From: Snodgrassella alvi
GTDB lineage: Bacteria; Pseudomonadota; Gammaproteobacteria; Burkholderiales; Neisseriaceae
Assembly (NCBI RefSeq): GCF_002777855.1
Contig: NZ_MEIK01000028.1
Span: 1 to 64,000 of the forward strand
Reading direction: 5' to 3'
DNA: 64,000 bases
Below the pieces are notes generated by a model, which saw only the letters and a program-made list of their open reading frames with translations, had not been told where the DNA came from and did not search any database. Shown here piece by piece: positions 1-8,607 of the stretch; position 1 is the stretch's first letter, and the number at the start of each line of letters is the position of its first letter. Both the position numbers and the translations under genes were made by a program.

Positions 1-1906
1 CGGTTTCGGCGGTTTCGCGTCCTTGTTCGTCATAGCTGTAGTGCCATTGTCCACCTTGGGTGTCGGTGACGCTGATGAGTTGTTGGTTGTCGTTCCATTC
101 AAATGCGGTGGTGTGACCAAGGGGGTCGATGTAGCGGGTGATTTGGTAGACTTCGTTCCAGTAATGCTGGCTGATGCGTCCCAGGCTGTCTTTGACGGTG
201 GTGAGGCGTTGCTCAATATCGTAGTGAAAGTGATAGTCTTCCTGTCGCTGGCCATCTGCTTCGGTCCAGTGATGGGTGACGCGCCAGGCGGTTTCGGCGG
301 CATCGGCAAAGTAATCCCACTGGTAGTGGCAGTGCAGGCCGGTGGGCAGGCGGTGGTAGATGAGGCGTCGGCCGGTGTCGTAGGCGAAGGTGCGGGTGTG
401 CCGCTGTTCGGCATCGATGACGTGTCGGAGGTCGCCCTGTGCGGTGTATTGGTATTGTGCCAGTACTCGGCTGTGGCCATTGGCCAGTTGTTGTTTGATG
501 GTGGTGACGCGTTGTGGGTGCCGGGGATGCTGATAGTGCAGGGAGAGACGGGTGCTGCGGTCGTTGTCGGTGATTTCGATGATGCGGCTGTGGCTGTCGC
601 GGTAAAGAAGGAGGCGGTTGTCGTTGCGATCCTGAAGTGCGGTGAGGTAGAGGCGGTGGGGTTGGTTGGGGTCGGGCTCGAACAGGCGGTAGAGGCCGTC
701 GTCGTCTTCGATAACCCAGCGGTTGTGCTGGCCACGGCGGATGGTGAGGTTTTCGTTGATGCCGCGCATGCCTTCGCCGGGTTGCAGGGGGTCGATTTCG
801 AGGCGGCGTCCTTGTTCGTTGATATAGATGGCGGCACAGGAGCCATCGGGCTGGGGTGAGATTTCGATTTCGACTTCGAAGCTGACGCTCCATCCGGTGC
901 CGAACATGTTGTGGGTACGGGTGTCGACGCTGCTGTAGAAGCGTTGCCATTGGAGGGGCAGATGGGCGGGAAGGGTGAAGTCGAGCTCTTCGGTGTCAAA
1001 GAGGAGTTTGGCGCCGGTGGGGAGGTGGACGGGGTGGCCGCGGGTAACCGCTTGTGCTAGTTTGGCAGAGGCTAAGCTGGTGCCTGCATTACTGGCGATG
1101 GCCAGGACAAGACATTTGATTTTGGAACAGATTTTGCGGGGACGTCTTAAGGCTGAAATCACACCAATGAGCTGGGCAACCGGATGTTTGCCGCTTCTGA
1201 TTTCACGCACGACGATGGGTTCGCCACCGATGCGTACGTTGTTGGATACTTTGACGCCGCCGGCATGGTCGTCGGTGACTTTGGCTTCACAGGTGCTGCG
1301 GTCGTTGCTGCGTACAGCCGGCTGGCTGTTGATGTAGACTTTGCTGGAGCCTTCGGCCAGATATTCATCTGTGCCGAACGGATGCGGATGTTTGCGGCAA
1401 AGTATTTTGTCGTCATCTCTGGGTTCTGCTCTGGGATCGGGTGAGGCGACTGTTGGCCGAATAAATTCCTGGGCGATTTCTCCGGCTGCGATAAGTATAC
1501 CTGCTATATCGGCGAAGTTTTCGGGCTGCTGTGGTTCTTCGCTGCTGTCATTTAGTTCAATGCTTTGATCTATGGTACCTGCGGCGCGGGCGGAAGCTTT
1601 GCTGTTGGTGCGGGTATTGGGCGAGCCGGTTTTGATTTTGCCATCTTCGGAGGGAGGAAAAAGGCTACTGACCCAGTTGGCGAGGTTGGATACGATGGTA
1701 TCACCACCTGAAATGGCCATGAGTACGCCGACAAGGACACTTAGGAGTAGTCCGCCGGTGGTGATGGTGCCAAAAATGGCAAAACCTACTGCGGCGGTGA
1801 TGGCTGCGTAGCATGCTATTTCTACAGCCGCACCAACGATGTCTGCGAGCATGGAGGTGTGTAATAGGATGTCCCCTTCGCGGGCGGCCCAATACGCATT
1901 GCCCAT
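1..1906 (-). CDS. PAAR/RHS polymorphic effector, N-terminal part (runs off left edge)
   Basis: About 635 codons are open from the ATG at 1906 (AAGGGG nine bases upstream) to the window edge, so the core end and the C-terminal toxin are missing. In order: a hydrophobic double-helix stretch at residues 21-67; a PAAR-like region around 95-235 (the GSSKVYINSQPAVRSND stretch); an RHS entry domain near 288-340 with GHPVHLPTGAKL; then YD/RHS repeats such as YDEQGRETAE and DPLGHTTAFEWN. PAAR-RHS proteins with N-terminal membrane helices are generally type VI secretion spike effectors that need an Eag chaperone, but no chaperone gene lies upstream here. The gene is clearly richer in GC than its neighbours, as RHS genes often are. 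RHS identity is secure; the secretion route is inferred. Confidence 0.9.
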   Translation of the reverse strand, partial: MGNAYWAAREGDILLHTSMLADIVGAAVEIACYAAITAAVGFAIFGTITTGGLLLSVLVGVLMAISGGDTIVSNLANWVSSLFPPSEDGKIKTGSPNTRTNSKASARAAGTIDQSIELNDSSEEPQQPENFADIAGILIAAGEIAQEFIRPTVASPDPRAEPRDDDKILCRKHPHPFGTDEYLAEGSSKVYINSQPAVRSNDRSTCEAKVTDDHAGGVKVSNNVRIGGEPIVVREIRSGKHPVAQLIGVISALRRPRKICSKIKCLVLAIASNAGTSLASAKLAQAVTRGHPVHLPTGAKLLFDTEELDFTLPAHLPLQWQRFYSSVDTRTHNMFGTGWSVSFEVEIEISPQPDGSCAAIYINEQGRRLEIDPLQPGEGMRGINENLTIRRGQHNRWVIEDDDGLYRLFEPDPNQPHRLYLTALQDRNDNRLLLYRDSHSRIIEITDNDRSTRLSLHYQHPRHPQRVTTIKQQLANGHSRVLAQYQYTAQGDLRHVIDAEQRHTRTFAYDTGRRLIYHRLPTGLHCHYQWDYFADAAETAWRVTHHWTEADGQRQEDYHFHYDIEQRLTTVKDSLGRISQHYWNEVYQITRYIDPLGHTTAFEWNDNQQLISVTDTQGGQWHYSYDEQGRETAET

Positions 1907-2061
1907 TCGTTAAACCCCTTGATGAAAATATAGAAGTGTATTGCTGTGTTTGTTTTTTGAGTTCGATGCTATGTTTGTTGTTTACAATAAAGCTGTAAAA
2001 TGCATTGTTAAATTAACGTTTAATTACATTTTATCATGTTTGATATTATGTATAAATAAGA

Positions 2062-2514
2062 ATGGTGTTGGTCATGGATAAGATTACTTCTGATAGCCGG
2101 CAATTCAGTATTCGCACTTTTGCTAATTTGTTTGGATTAACTCCGGCGACTGTGCGGTATTATGAGAGTTTGGGGTTGATTTCTCCTCAGCGAGGTACGA
2201 ATAAACGTCGGTATTTTACGCAGAAGGATGTTGAGTGGATGCGGTTTGTGCTGCATTTGAAGAATACGGGTATGAGTATGGCGCAGTTGCAGCAGTATGT
2301 GTTTTTGCGCAGTCAAGGGGATGAAACGATTTCAGAGCGCTTGGAATTGTTATTACAGACACGTGCGGCGTTTATGCAGCAGCAGGCTGAGCTGAAGCAA
2401 CATGTACGGATTTTAAATGATAAGATTGACTGGTATCAGCAACGTAAGCGAGGTGCTTTGGGGGAGCAGGTAAGCTTTGCAGAATATTTAAGCAATATTG
2501 GCCATCATCTTTGA
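2062..2514 (+). CDS. MerR-family transcriptional regulator
   Basis: A 150-residue DNA-binding regulator. The N-terminal winged helix carries the family signature: FSIRTFANLFGLTPATVRYY followed by ESLGLISPQRG and RRYFTQKDVEWM. A long dimerization helix follows (LELLLQTRAAFMQQQAELKQH). No cysteine cluster typical of metal-sensing MerR proteins is seen, so it looks more like the AdhR/NmlR-like group, with an unknown inducer. The start could also be the ATG at 2074; neither has a strong ribosome binding site. The acetyltransferase 100 bases downstream on the same strand may be its partner or target. It is transcribed divergently from the RHS gene. Confidence 0.88.
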   Translation: MVLVMDKITSDSRQFSIRTFANLFGLTPATVRYYESLGLISPQRGTNKRRYFTQKDVEWMRFVLHLKNTGMSMAQLQQYVFLRSQGDETISERLELLLQTRAAFMQQQAELKQHVRILNDKIDWYQQRKRGALGEQVSFAEYLSNIGHHL

Positions 2515-2613
2515 ATGTTTGTTTGAATGAGGATGACGGGTAAAAAGCTGATTGTTGACAGGATGTATTGGAGTTTTATAGATAAAATTCCAAAATTTTA
2601 AATGGTTATAATA

Positions 2614-3024
2614 ATGACTGATATTGTTTACCGTAATGATGTTAAGCCGTCACTGGCTGAAGCTACTGAGCTCTATAGTCACTGTACGTTGGGCGGGCGG
2701 CGGCCGATTGGTGATGAGGAGCGTTTTCAGTTGATGCTGGATAATGCTAATCTGATTATTACAGCATGGGACAAGGACAGGCTGGTTGGGATTGCACGTT
2801 GCCTAACTGATTTTGTTTATGTGACTTATCTGGCTGATCTGGCGGTGGACGAACGATATCAGAAGCAGGGAATCGGTAAACAATTGATTCGTGAAGTTCA
2901 GCAGCATACGCGTGCTGATGCGCAGGTTGTGTTGATTGCAGCGCCACAGGCAGTTGATTACTATGGGCATATTGGGTTTTCTGCTCATCCTTCGGCATGG
3001 ACGTTGAATAAGCAGTTGAAATAA
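2614..3024 (+). CDS. GNAT-family N-acetyltransferase
   Basis: A 136-residue cytosolic enzyme of the GNAT fold. The acetyl-CoA binding segment is visible as LADLAVDERYQKQGIGKQLI, with the Q/R-x-x-G-x-G/A pattern, and the C-terminal AAPQAVDYYGHIGFSAH fits the last strands of YhbS/ElaA-like acetyltransferases. The substrate cannot be told. An upstream in-frame ATG at 2602 would add four residues; 2614 was chosen because MTDIVYRND resembles usual family starts, although neither site has a clear ribosome binding site. It follows the MerR gene in the same direction. Confidence 0.85.
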   Translation: MTDIVYRNDVKPSLAEATELYSHCTLGGRRPIGDEERFQLMLDNANLIITAWDKDRLVGIARCLTDFVYVTYLADLAVDERYQKQGIGKQLIREVQQHTRADAQVVLIAAPQAVDYYGHIGFSAHPSAWTLNKQLK

Positions 3025-3274
3025 TGTAAATACGTTTCCTGTGCTGTGGTCTGTGGGTGACGGCAGATAGTTTAGCTAGCGGGAATGGTTCTCTGAAATG
3101 TTTTATTTTTGATGCTGGCTATCAGTTTTGTTACTGTATGGGTATGCAAAGTGGGTGAAGAGTAGTTTTAGATTAATCTGGATGGTTTGAGTTTATTTTT
3201 AGTTTTTTTGTCAGTTGCTATTTTTGTATGTGCTGCTAATTGATGAAATTAGGGTCATTCTTAGGTGTGGCTGT

Positions 3275-3472
3275 TTATTTAGAGTTGGGTTTGCTGCAAT
3301 TGGTCTGATTTTCATGATGGCAGGATAGAAATGAGCTTGCCAAGTCTGCGCAGCAGCCGCAGCAGGTAGCGACACCAAGTTGTGCTTGTAAGTCTGTCAG
3401 ACTGCTTGCACCGGCAGCGACGGTTTCTTTTATCTGGCGATCAGTGATGGCATTGCACAGACAAATATACAT
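3275..3472 (-). CDS. bfd: Bacterioferritin-associated ferredoxin
   Basis: A 65-residue [2Fe-2S] protein. The four ligand cysteines lie in the family pattern: CLC near the N terminus (MYICLCNAITDRQI) and CCGCC further on (GVATCCGCCADLA). Bfd docks to bacterioferritin and reduces stored ferric iron so that it can be released into the cytosol. The start has AAAGGA eight bases upstream. A Fur-box-like sequence lies 50-68 bases upstream, in keeping with iron control of bfd in other bacteria. No bacterioferritin gene is next to it. The C-terminal tail after the cluster domain is short and polar. Confidence 0.93.
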   Translation of the reverse strand: MYICLCNAITDRQIKETVAAGASSLTDLQAQLGVATCCGCCADLASSFLSCHHENQTNCSKPNSK

Positions 3473-3521
3473 AGTTTTTTTCCTTTGAGTGTGACTTCTT
3501 TTTGTGGATAAAGATGATAGT

Positions 3522-3540
3522 GGATTTCATTATTATTATC
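3522..3540 (-). promoter_or_regulatory. Possible Fur box upstream of bfd
   Basis: The 19 bases ending in TTATTATTATC match the classical Fur consensus at 12 of 19 positions by eye. The site lies 50-68 bases before the bfd start codon, a normal place for an iron-regulated promoter. The match is moderate and the DNA is AT-rich, so chance is possible. Confidence 0.4.
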
Positions 3541-3589
3541 AAGTAATGTGTGACAATGAATTATTAATTCTGAATTTATTTGGACAGGT

Positions 3590-3624
3590 AAAATAAAACC
3601 GACTTTTAAAGTCGGTTTTATTTT
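3590..3624. terminator. Bidirectional terminator behind gyrA
   Basis: A near-perfect inverted repeat, AAAATAAAACCGACTTT and its complement, with A-run and T-run flanks on both strands. It sits 16 bases after the gyrA stop and would end gyrA transcription on the minus strand. Confidence 0.85.
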
Positions 3625-3639
3625 GGTTCACTGGGATAA

Positions 3640-6243
3640 TCAGTTGTCGTGCGTATCCAGTGTATCTATTTCAGTATTGCTGTTTTCTTCTGCTTCGGCA
3701 ATCCGCTCGAGGCTAACCAGTTTTTCGCCTTCATCGAGGTTGATGAGTTTGACGCCGGCAGCAGCACGGCCGGTGGCGCGTATCTGATCTACTTTGGTAC
3801 GGATGAGTACGCCACCGCTGGTAATGAGCATCAGATCGTCGCTGTCGGCTACGAGGGTAGCGGCAACCATGTCGCCATTTCGTTCGCCGGTATCGATGGC
3901 AATTACGCCCTGAGTACCACGGCCAGAGCGGCGGTAGTCGTCTACGATGGTGCGCTTACCATAACCATTGGCAGTGGCGGTGAGTACCAGTTTGTTGCCA
4001 TCTTCTTCTGCATCGTAGGCCAATAAGCTGATCACCTGATTGTTTTCGGCCAGTTTCATGCCGCGTACACCGCGAGCGCTACGCCCCATTGGGCGGACGT
4101 TGTCTTCGCTGAAACGTACGGCCTTACCACCGTTGGAAAACAGCATGATATCGTGTTTGCCGGCAGTTTTAACGGCGCCGATAAGGTGGTCGCCTTCGTC
4201 GAGTCCGAGGGCAATAATGCCGGCGGTGCGCGGGCGGGAGAAATCGATAAGCGGGGTTTTTTTAACGATACCCTGTTCGGTACACATGAAAACGTATTCG
4301 TTTTCGCTAAATTCACGTACCGGTAGTATGGTGTTGATTTTTTCGCCTTCTTCCAGCTGAATTACGTTGTTAACCGGACGTCCGCGGCTATTGCGGCCGC
4401 CTTCAGGCAGTTTGTACACCTTTATCCAGTGGCATTTGCCTAGGCTGGTAAAGCACAGTAGGTAATCATGGGTGTTGGCAACAAATAGGGTTTCAATGAA
4501 GTCTTCATCTTTGGTGGCAGTGGCCTGTTTGCCACGGCCGCCGCGTCGTTGTGCCTGATAATCGTCTGCCTGCTGAGTTTTGATGTAGCCGCCGTGGGTG
4601 AGGGTAACCACCATGTCGCGCTGCGGTATCAGGTCTTCATCAGCGATGTCGCCACCAAAAGCGTTGATTTCGCTGCGGCGTTCGTCTCCAAACTGTTGCT
4701 GAATGGCGGTCAGTTCGTCATGAATGATTTGGTTGATACGTGCTGGTTTGGCCAGGATATCAAGCAAATCTAGTATGTTATCGAGTACGTTTCTGTATTC
4801 CTCAACAATTTTATCCTGTTCTAGTCCGGTAAGGCGTTGCAGACGCAAATCTAAGATGGCTTGTGCCTGAGCGTCAGACAGGAAGTAATCATTGCCAATG
4901 AGTCCGGTATTGTCGGGTGCATCCTCTGGTTTCACCAGCTGCACATCGATGTCGCTGCGAGCCAGCATGTCGGCTACGAGACCAGATCGCCACGGACGTG
5001 AGGTTAAGGCTGCTTTGGCTTCAGGTGGTGTGGCAGAAGCTTTAATGAGGGCGATGATTTCGTCAACATTGGATAAAGCAACGGCCTGTCCTTCAAGGAT
5101 GTGTCCACGTTCGCGTGCTTTGCGCAGGGCAAACAGGGTACGACGAGTAACGACTTCGCGACGGTGACGCAGGAATTCGCTCAGTATCTGTTTGAGATTG
5201 AGCAGTCGTGGCTGGCCGTCTACAAGCGCTACCATGTTGATGCCGAAGCTGTCTTGTAGCTGAGTTAATTTGTACAGCTGGTTAAGAACGACTTCGGCAT
5301 TTTCGTTGCGTTTCAGCTCAATTACCACGCGCATGCCGGATTTATCGGATTCATCGCGCAAATCAGAGATGCCTTCAAGCACTTTGTTGTGTACGAGTTC
5401 GCCGATTTTTTCAACGAGTCTGGCTTTATTGACCTGATAGGGGATTTCATCAATGATGATGGCTTCACGGTCGTCGTGCTTACCAATGGGCTCGATGTGG
5501 GTTTTGCCGCGCATGATGACGCGGCCACGGCCTGTGCGGTAGCCCTCACGTACACCGGAAAGGCCGTAGATGATGCCGCCGGTAGGAAAATCCGGTGCGG
5601 GAATTAAGTCGATCAGTTCGTCAACGCTGAGGTTTTCGTTGGCCAGCAAGGCTTTGGCGCCGCCAATTACTTCGTTGATGTTGTGAGGCGGGATGTTGGT
5701 GGCCATGCCAACGGCGATGCCCGATGAACCGTTCACCAATAAGGCTGGAATCCGGGTAGGCAGTACAGCCGGCTCGTTTTCGCTGCCGTCGTAGTTTGGA
5801 ATAAAATCGACGGTTTCCTGATCGATATCAGCCAGTAGTTCGTGCGCGATTTTTGCCATGCGGATTTCGGTGTAACGCATGGCAGCGGCACTGTCGCCAT
5901 CCACGGAACCAAAATTACCTTGTCCATCCACCAGCATGTAACGCATAGAGAAATCTTGTGCCATGCGGACGATGGTGTCGTAAACAGCGGTATCACCGTG
6001 CGGGTGGTATTTACCGATAACATCGCCGACGATACGTGCTGATTTTTTGTAGGCACGGTTCCAGTCGTTGTTGAGTTCGTGCATGGCGTAAAGAACGCGG
6101 CGGTGAACCGGTTTGAGGCCATCGCGTACATCGGGAAGGGCTCGTCCTACAATTACGCTCATGGCGTAATCGAGATAGGAACGGCGCATTTCTTCTTCTA
6201 GAGATACTGCTATGGTTTCTTTGGCAAAAAGTGCATCTGACAT
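3640..6243 (-). CDS. gyrA: DNA gyrase subunit A
   Basis: An 867-residue type II topoisomerase subunit that breaks and rejoins DNA to introduce negative supercoils together with GyrB. The N-terminal breakage-reunion domain is intact: [38 protein letters not shown], and the active-site tyrosine at residue 124 in AAAMRYTEI (equivalent to E. coli Tyr122). The C-terminal wrapping domain carries the GyrA box QRRGGRG. The quinolone-determining region has Thr85 and Asp89 at the positions of E. coli Ser83 and Asp87. Thr is the natural residue in some species, so this is not by itself a resistance call. The length is normal. The gene is single, with its own terminator and a 421-base divergent promoter region shared with earP. 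Confidence 0.98.
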   Translation of the reverse strand: MSDALFAKETIAVSLEEEMRRSYLDYAMSVIVGRALPDVRDGLKPVHRRVLYAMHELNNDWNRAYKKSARIVGDVIGKYHPHGDTAVYDTIVRMAQDFSMRYMLVDGQGNFGSVDGDSAAAMRYTEIRMAKIAHELLADIDQETVDFIPNYDGSENEPAVLPTRIPALLVNGSSGIAVGMATNIPPHNINEVIGGAKALLANENLSVDELIDLIPAPDFPTGGIIYGLSGVREGYRTGRGRVIMRGKTHIEPIGKHDDREAIIIDEIPYQVNKARLVEKIGELVHNKVLEGISDLRDESDKSGMRVVIELKRNENAEVVLNQLYKLTQLQDSFGINMVALVDGQPRLLNLKQILSEFLRHRREVVTRRTLFALRKARERGHILEGQAVALSNVDEIIALIKASATPPEAKAALTSRPWRSGLVADMLARSDIDVQLVKPEDAPDNTGLIGNDYFLSDAQAQAILDLRLQRLTGLEQDKIVEEYRNVLDNILDLLDILAKPARINQIIHDELTAIQQQFGDERRSEINAFGGDIADEDLIPQRDMVVTLTHGGYIKTQQADDYQAQRRGGRGKQATATKDEDFIETLFVANTHDYLLCFTSLGKCHWIKVYKLPEGGRNSRGRPVNNVIQLEEGEKINTILPVREFSENEYVFMCTEQGIVKKTPLIDFSRPRTAGIIALGLDEGDHLIGAVKTAGKHDIMLFSNGGKAVRFSEDNVRPMGRSARGVRGMKLAENNQVISLLAYDAEEDGNKLVLTATANGYGKRTIVDDYRRSGRGTQGVIAIDTGERNGDMVAATLVADSDDLMLITSGGVLIRTKVDQIRATGRAAAGVKLINLDEGEKLVSLERIAEAEENSNTEIDTLDTHDN

Positions 6244-6664
6244 AATGGCTTTATTACTATAGAGAGCATTGTTTATTTTACCATAGCGGCTAATGGTTTC
6301 TGACTATTTTTCTTTTTGGAGTTGTTTTGCTGTAAAAAACCTTGTTGTTAAAGGGTTTAAAGATATGCCCACAATATTTGTGGATAAATCTGTGGAAAAT
6401 GAAAGTCTGGCTTGCATAATTGCCTATAAATCAAGACTTGCATGGGCTTGCCTAAAAAATAAGCCTAAAATAAATTTCTTTTAAAATCATATATTTAAAA
6501 AATATGTTTGTAAAAATTAAAGCCATTCAGATTTTTTACAGACTTTAGCATGACTGGTTTAATTCATGTGGATAAAATCGTTTTGTCAAGTCTGTTTTTA
6601 TCTTGACAGATGGGAAATTGTCGATTTTCTGCGATGAATCCAGACTTTGGGTAAGGAATTTTTA
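6244..6664. other. Divergent gyrA/earP promoter region
   Basis: 421 AT-rich bases without a convincing gene. A 63-codon plus-strand frame inside it has no ribosome binding site and no recognisable protein pattern. The inverted repeat TGTCAAG (6584-6590) / CTTGACA (6602-6608), 57-81 bases before the earP start, could be an operator or contain a -35 element (TTGACA). Nothing else stands out. Confidence 0.4.
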
Positions 6665-7864
6665 ATGTGTAGTAAGAATCAATCTGCAAATACGCTTCCG
6701 GATGATTTGGTTGCTGAGACGTGGGTATTTGTCCGAGTAATTGATAATTTTGGTGATGTGGGCGTGGGCTGGCGTTTAAGCTGTCTGCTGGCAGAGTATT
6801 TCTGTCTACGCGTACGTCTGTGGATTGATGATGTGAAAGCTCTGAATAAGCTGGTACCGGAGTGGGAAGGGTATTTGCCCCATGTGCTGGTGGAAGTCTG
6901 GCAGGATGAGCAGCTGATGCAGCGACAGCTGGCTGAGGCTAATGATCCGGTACTGGTAATAGAAACTTTTGGTTGTACGTTACCTGACGCAGTGCGGGCA
7001 CGAATGATCCGGTGTCGGCCTTTGTGGCTAAACTGGGAATATCTGACGGCTGAAGACTGGGCGTTGGATTTGCATGCTATGCCGTCCTTGCAGGCTGACG
7101 GACTGAAAAAGTATTTTTGGTTTATGGGTATGGATGCAGCCAGTGGCGGCCTATTGTGTGAAAAAGATTATCTGACTAACCGTGCTGTATTTAGGCAGCA
7201 GCCTCAGTTACAGCAGGCATTCCGACAACAGTATGGTTTGCCTGAGCAGCATAAAGGCCAGTTGTGGCTGGTATTTGCCTATGCTTCAGTGTGCTGGCCA
7301 CAATGGTTGACCATGTGGCAGCAGGGTGGTACGCCGGTGACGTTGTGGCTGGCTGGTGGGCAGGTGGTGGAAAGTTTGCGTGCGGCTTCGATTGTGCCGA
7401 CAGATGCCTTGCGTGAAGATGGTGCCATATATGAGTTGGATAATGTCACAATGGTGCGTATTCCGTTTGTACCACAGGTGGCGTTTGATCAGCTACTGTG
7501 GCTGGCTGATGCGGCAATTGTGCGGGGAGAAGACAGTTTTGTGCGTGCTTTATGGGCCGGTTTACCTTTTTTCTGGCATATTTATCGGCAGAACGAGAAT
7601 GCGCATGTGCAAAAACTGCATGCTTTCTGGGCAAAGGCTACGACAGGATGGCCAGTAGAGCTGCAAAGGGCGTTTATGGCTTTGTCGGATGATTTAAATG
7701 GAGCTGGCAAGCTGGATGAGTTAAGCCGTGTGGTGGCGTGGCAGAATTTGTATGGAAATTGGCAAAGTTGGGTAAAAGCGGCAGCCGCGTGGTCTGAAAT
7801 GCTGCATGCGCAGGACAATGCGCTTGAAAAACTAGCCAGATTCTGCCATCTTCCGCTAAAATGA
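6665..7864 (+). CDS. earP: EF-P-(Arg32) rhamnosyltransferase
   Basis: A 399-residue cytosolic GT-B glycosyltransferase that attaches rhamnose from TDP-rhamnose to Arg32 of elongation factor P. The N-terminal WVFVRVIDNFGDVGVGWRLS is the EarP signature (IDNFGDVGV loop). The C-terminal nucleotide-sugar site is seen in FVPQVAFDQLLWLADAAIVR followed by GEDSFVRALWAGLPFFWHIY. The ATG at 6665 is preferred over an in-frame TTG at 6647 because AAGGA lies seven bases before it. efp starts 43 bases after the stop, the usual linkage, and its product has the required arginine. The TDP-rhamnose genes are not in this window. Confidence 0.95.
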   Translation: MCSKNQSANTLPDDLVAETWVFVRVIDNFGDVGVGWRLSCLLAEYFCLRVRLWIDDVKALNKLVPEWEGYLPHVLVEVWQDEQLMQRQLAEANDPVLVIETFGCTLPDAVRARMIRCRPLWLNWEYLTAEDWALDLHAMPSLQADGLKKYFWFMGMDAASGGLLCEKDYLTNRAVFRQQPQLQQAFRQQYGLPEQHKGQLWLVFAYASVCWPQWLTMWQQGGTPVTLWLAGGQVVESLRAASIVPTDALREDGAIYELDNVTMVRIPFVPQVAFDQLLWLADAAIVRGEDSFVRALWAGLPFFWHIYRQNENAHVQKLHAFWAKATTGWPVELQRAFMALSDDLNGAGKLDELSRVVAWQNLYGNWQSWVKAAAAWSEMLHAQDNALEKLARFCHLPLK

Positions 7865-7907
7865 TGTACTTATTATTTGCTGAACATTTTTGGAAGTTAG
7901 ATTAAAG

Positions 7908-8468
7908 ATGAAAACCGCACAAGAATTGCGCCCGGGTAATGTATTTATGGTGGGCAATGATCCAATGGTGGTGCAGAAGTCCGAATACAATAAATCCGGT
8001 CGTAATGCTGCCGTGGTGAAAATGAAACTGAAAAATTTGCTGACTGGTGCTGCTACGGAAACAGTTTATAAAGCCGATGAGAAGTTTGATGTAGTGGTAC
8101 TGGATCGTAAGCAATGTACTTATAGCTATTTTGCTGACCCGATGTATGTGTTTATGGATGATGAATTCAATCAGTATGAAGTGGAAGCTGAAAACATCGG
8201 TGATGCCATCAAGTTTATTGTGGATGGCATGGAAGAAAAATGTGAAGTGACTTTCTATGACGGCCGTGCCATTTCAGTGGAGCTGCCAACTATTATCGTG
8301 CGTGAAGTGGAATACACGGAGCCTGCGGTAAAAGGTGATACTTCTGGTAAAGTGATGAAGAATGCCCGTTTGGTAGGTGGAGCTGAGATTCAGGTAGCTG
8401 CTTATATTGAAAATGGCGATAAGGTGGAAATCGATTCGCGTACTTTTGAATTCCGCAAACGCGCCTAA
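7908..8468 (+). CDS. efp: Translation elongation factor P, Arg32 type
   Basis: A 186-residue translation factor that binds between the ribosomal P and E sites and relieves stalling at polyproline. It has the three-domain EF-P pattern: [13 protein letters not shown] at the start and a C-terminal OB fold ending [17 protein letters not shown]. The modified loop reads [11 protein letters not shown] and places arginine at residue 32, which matches modification by EarP rather than by the EpmA lysine pathway. The ATG at 7908 gives the exact family N terminus. It is probably co-transcribed with earP and ends at a strong hairpin at 8485. Confidence 0.97.
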   Translation: MKTAQELRPGNVFMVGNDPMVVQKSEYNKSGRNAAVVKMKLKNLLTGAATETVYKADEKFDVVVLDRKQCTYSYFADPMYVFMDDEFNQYEVEAENIGDAIKFIVDGMEEKCEVTFYDGRAISVELPTIIVREVEYTEPAVKGDTSGKVMKNARLVGGAEIQVAAYIENGDKVEIDSRTFEFRKRA

Positions 8469-8484
8469 CTGATTTTCTGGCTGG

Positions 8485-8518
8485 CAGGCTGTCTGGAGAA
8501 ATTCAGGCAGCCTGTTTT
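8485..8518 (+). terminator. efp terminator containing a DNA-uptake-like word
   Basis: CAGGCTGTCTGGA pairs over 13 positions (two GU pairs) with the arm ending CAGCCTG, followed by TTTTATTG. The second arm contains TTCAGGCAGCCT, the reverse complement of AGGCTGCCTGAA, the uptake dialect known from Simonsiella. Neisseriaceae often place uptake words in terminators. Confidence 0.8.
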
Positions 8519-8607
8519 ATTGTTTGCTGCGCGGTAACAGGCTGCTTGATGGCTGTGATGGTTTGCTGTCTTTTATTGTTTGTATTGTTTAAGTTTGTAG
8601 GTGAAAG

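Noticed and set aside
23-859. A 278-codon plus-strand frame over the RHS region
   Set aside because: It is the antisense shadow of the GC-rich RHS gene: low-complexity Val/Ala/Gly-rich translation, no ribosome binding site, while the minus-strand frame reads clear RHS repeats.
213-950. A 245-codon minus-strand frame within the RHS gene
   Set aside because: Arg/Pro/His-rich out-of-frame translation of the same DNA; the adjacent frame carries the RHS and PAAR motifs continuously.
6293-6484. A 63-codon frame between gyrA and earP
   Set aside because: No ribosome binding site, AT-driven composition, and it occupies a divergent promoter region.
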